This document shows positions 4,252-5,426 of a DNA stretch of 5,426 bases, one piece after another. Origin of the DNA: Candidatus Aenigmatarchaeota archaeon (GTDB lineage Archaea > EX4484-52 > B79-G9). The stretch spans positions 1-5,426 of the forward strand of contig JAGLMX010000049.1 of the NCBI GenBank assembly GCA_023139785.1, read 5' to 3'. Position numbers and translations under genes: made by a program. The notes beneath the pieces were generated by a model. The model saw only the letters and a program-made list of their open reading frames with translations. It ran no database searches and was not told where the DNA came from. Numbering within the stretch: position 1 is the first letter of the stretch; the number at the start of each line of letters is the position of its first letter.

Positions 4252-5426
4252 ATGTCAAATTCATTTAAATTTGCGCATCTTGCTGACTGCCACCTTGATT
4301 CGTGGAGAGAGCCTGTTCTCAAGCACACCAACCTTCTGGCGTTTCAGGAGGCAATGGGCTGGTGCATTAAGGAGAAAATGGATTTTGTGTTGATATCCGG
4401 GGACCTGTTCCACTCATGCACACCAGATATGGAAATTCTGCGCGCTGCAACCAAGAAGATGAAAGAAGTGCGCGATGCCAGGATACCTATTTACGTCATT
4501 GCAGGCTCGCATGACTTTTCGCAGTCTGACAAGACAATAATACGTGTCCTTGAGGCAGCCGGGCTTTTCATTGATGTTGCAAAAGCGAAAGAACGTGATG
4601 AACACCTTTTTCTGAAATTCACGACTGATGAGAAGACCGGCGCAAAGATTACAGGCATGCCCGGCAAAAAAGGCGGGCTTGAAAGAAGGTATTATGATGC
4701 ACTTGACCTTAGCTCGCTTGAAAATGAGGCCGGGTTTAAAATCTTTATGTTTCACTCGGCAATTGAGGAATACAAGCCGCGCTTTCTTGCGGCAGTTGAA
4801 GGCATTCCTTTGTCCTGCTTCCCGAAAAACTTCGGCTACTATGCCGGAGGCCATGTGCACACAATATTTGAGAAAAACGAAAATGGTTTTGGAAAGTTTG
4901 TATTCCCGGGCGCGCTCTATCCAGTTAATTTCAGGGAGCTTGAGCATGAGCGCAGGGGGAATTTCATGGCGGTGTCTGTTGAAGACGGAAAAGTTTCAAC
5001 AAGGCACATACCTATTGAGCCGCACATTGTGACTACAATAAGGATTGATGCTACCGGAAAATCAGCAGAAGCCCTTGAACAAAACCTGTCTGAAGAATTG
5101 AAAGAAGCAACTCTTGCAGATAGAATTGTGCTTCTTCGTGTCTATGGCAAACTTTCGTCAGGAAATGTGCGTGATGTGGATTTCTCAAAGGCAATGGAAA
5201 TTGCGGATGCCAAAGGCGCGCTGATTTTTAAGAAAAATACGTTTATGCTTGAGGATCGTGAGTTTGAGGAAGTGCAGATTGAGGATTCGCTGAATTTGCA
5301 GGAACTTGAGTCTAAGCTTCTTCGCGAACACCTTGGGAAAAATGATATCGGCATGAATGAGGAATTGCTTGCGCGCGAGCTTATGGCATGCCTTGACCTT
5401 GAAAAGCAGGAAGGCGAGACAAACAA
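4252..5426 (+). CDS. mre11: Mre11 DNA double-strand-break repair nuclease (3' end outside window)
   Basis: Mre11 is the manganese-dependent nuclease of the Mre11-Rad50 complex, which processes DNA ends; in archaea it often sits with rad50, herA and nurA. The frame is open for 391 codons and runs off the right edge. The calcineurin-like phosphoesterase motifs appear in order: LADCHLD (D12, H14), SGDLFH (D51), AGSHD (H87), FHSAIEEYKP (H168), and GGHVH (H201, H203). The region after about 215 is the capping domain. The last visible part (about 330-391) is charged and helical, fitting the approach to the Rad50-binding helices. Archaeal Mre11 proteins are usually about 400-430 residues, so little is missing. 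The third motif reads GSHD, where the textbook form is GNHD/E; I recall Ser here in other archaeal members. ATG 4252 is the natural start, since the family begins a few residues before the DxH motif. A rad50 gene probably follows (inference). Confidence 0.94.
   Translation, partial: MSNSFKFAHLADCHLDSWREPVLKHTNLLAFQEAMGWCIKEKMDFVLISGDLFHSCTPDMEILRAATKKMKEVRDARIPIYVIAGSHDFSQSDKTIIRVLEAAGLFIDVAKAKERDEHLFLKFTTDEKTGAKITGMPGKKGGLERRYYDALDLSSLENEAGFKIFMFHSAIEEYKPRFLAAVEGIPLSCFPKNFGYYAGGHVHTIFEKNENGFGKFVFPGALYPVNFRELEHERRGNFMAVSVEDGKVSTRHIPIEPHIVTTIRIDATGKSAEALEQNLSEELKEATLADRIVLLRVYGKLSSGNVRDVDFSKAMEIADAKGALIFKKNTFMLEDREFEEVQIEDSLNLQELESKLLREHLGKNDIGMNEELLARELMACLDLEKQEGETN

Noticed and set aside
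4414..5032. Long open frames on both strands inside mre11
   Set aside because: Shadows of mre11, which has all phosphoesterase motifs in its own frame.

Overview
The window looks like a piece of an archaeal chromosome, probably from a DPANN-type or other uncultured lineage; I cannot name the taxon. Three things point to archaea. The right end carries an Mre11 nuclease of the archaeal kind. Start codons are preceded either by AT-rich box-A-like elements about 26-28 bases upstream, which suggests leaderless transcripts, or by GGTGAT-type ribosome binding sites. The PspC-domain protein is built like those seen in small-genome archaea. Base composition is moderately AT-rich: about 39% GC in three sampled lines of the DpnI-like gene and about 47% in two sampled lines of mre11.

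Layout from left to right: a possible hydrophobic C-terminus of a gene entering from the left (1-57); a small cysteine- and lysine-rich protein (81-302, +); a DpnI-family methyl-dependent restriction endonuclease on the minus strand (368-1141), with a hairpin/T-tract terminator; a divergently transcribed multi-pass membrane protein ending in a PspC domain (1338-2147, +); an unrecognised 97-residue protein (2266-2559, +) convergent with an unrecognised 238-residue protein (2613-3329, -); a structured intergenic stretch rich in inverted and direct repeats (3330-3530); an unrecognised six-cysteine protein (3515-3997, -, possibly extended to 4090); a divergent promoter region with a 14-bp palindrome; and the Mre11 DNA-repair nuclease (4252 to the right edge, 3' end missing).

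The clearest biological point is the DpnI homologue. It is nearly the same length as the pneumococcal enzyme and keeps the zinc-finger cysteines, the RRAGW segment and the winged-helix end. The metal-binding glutamate of its PD-(D/E)XK site reads as glutamine. No DNA methyltransferase lies beside it, as expected for an enzyme that cuts methylated Gm6ATC. GATC is scarce in the window: 7 sites, against about 20 expected from composition. The genes do not form one operon; each has its own promoter-like element. The middle block (2266-3997) is accessory-looking DNA of unknown function between a membrane-stress-type gene and a core repair gene. I see no tRNA, rRNA, CRISPR array, transposase or integrase.
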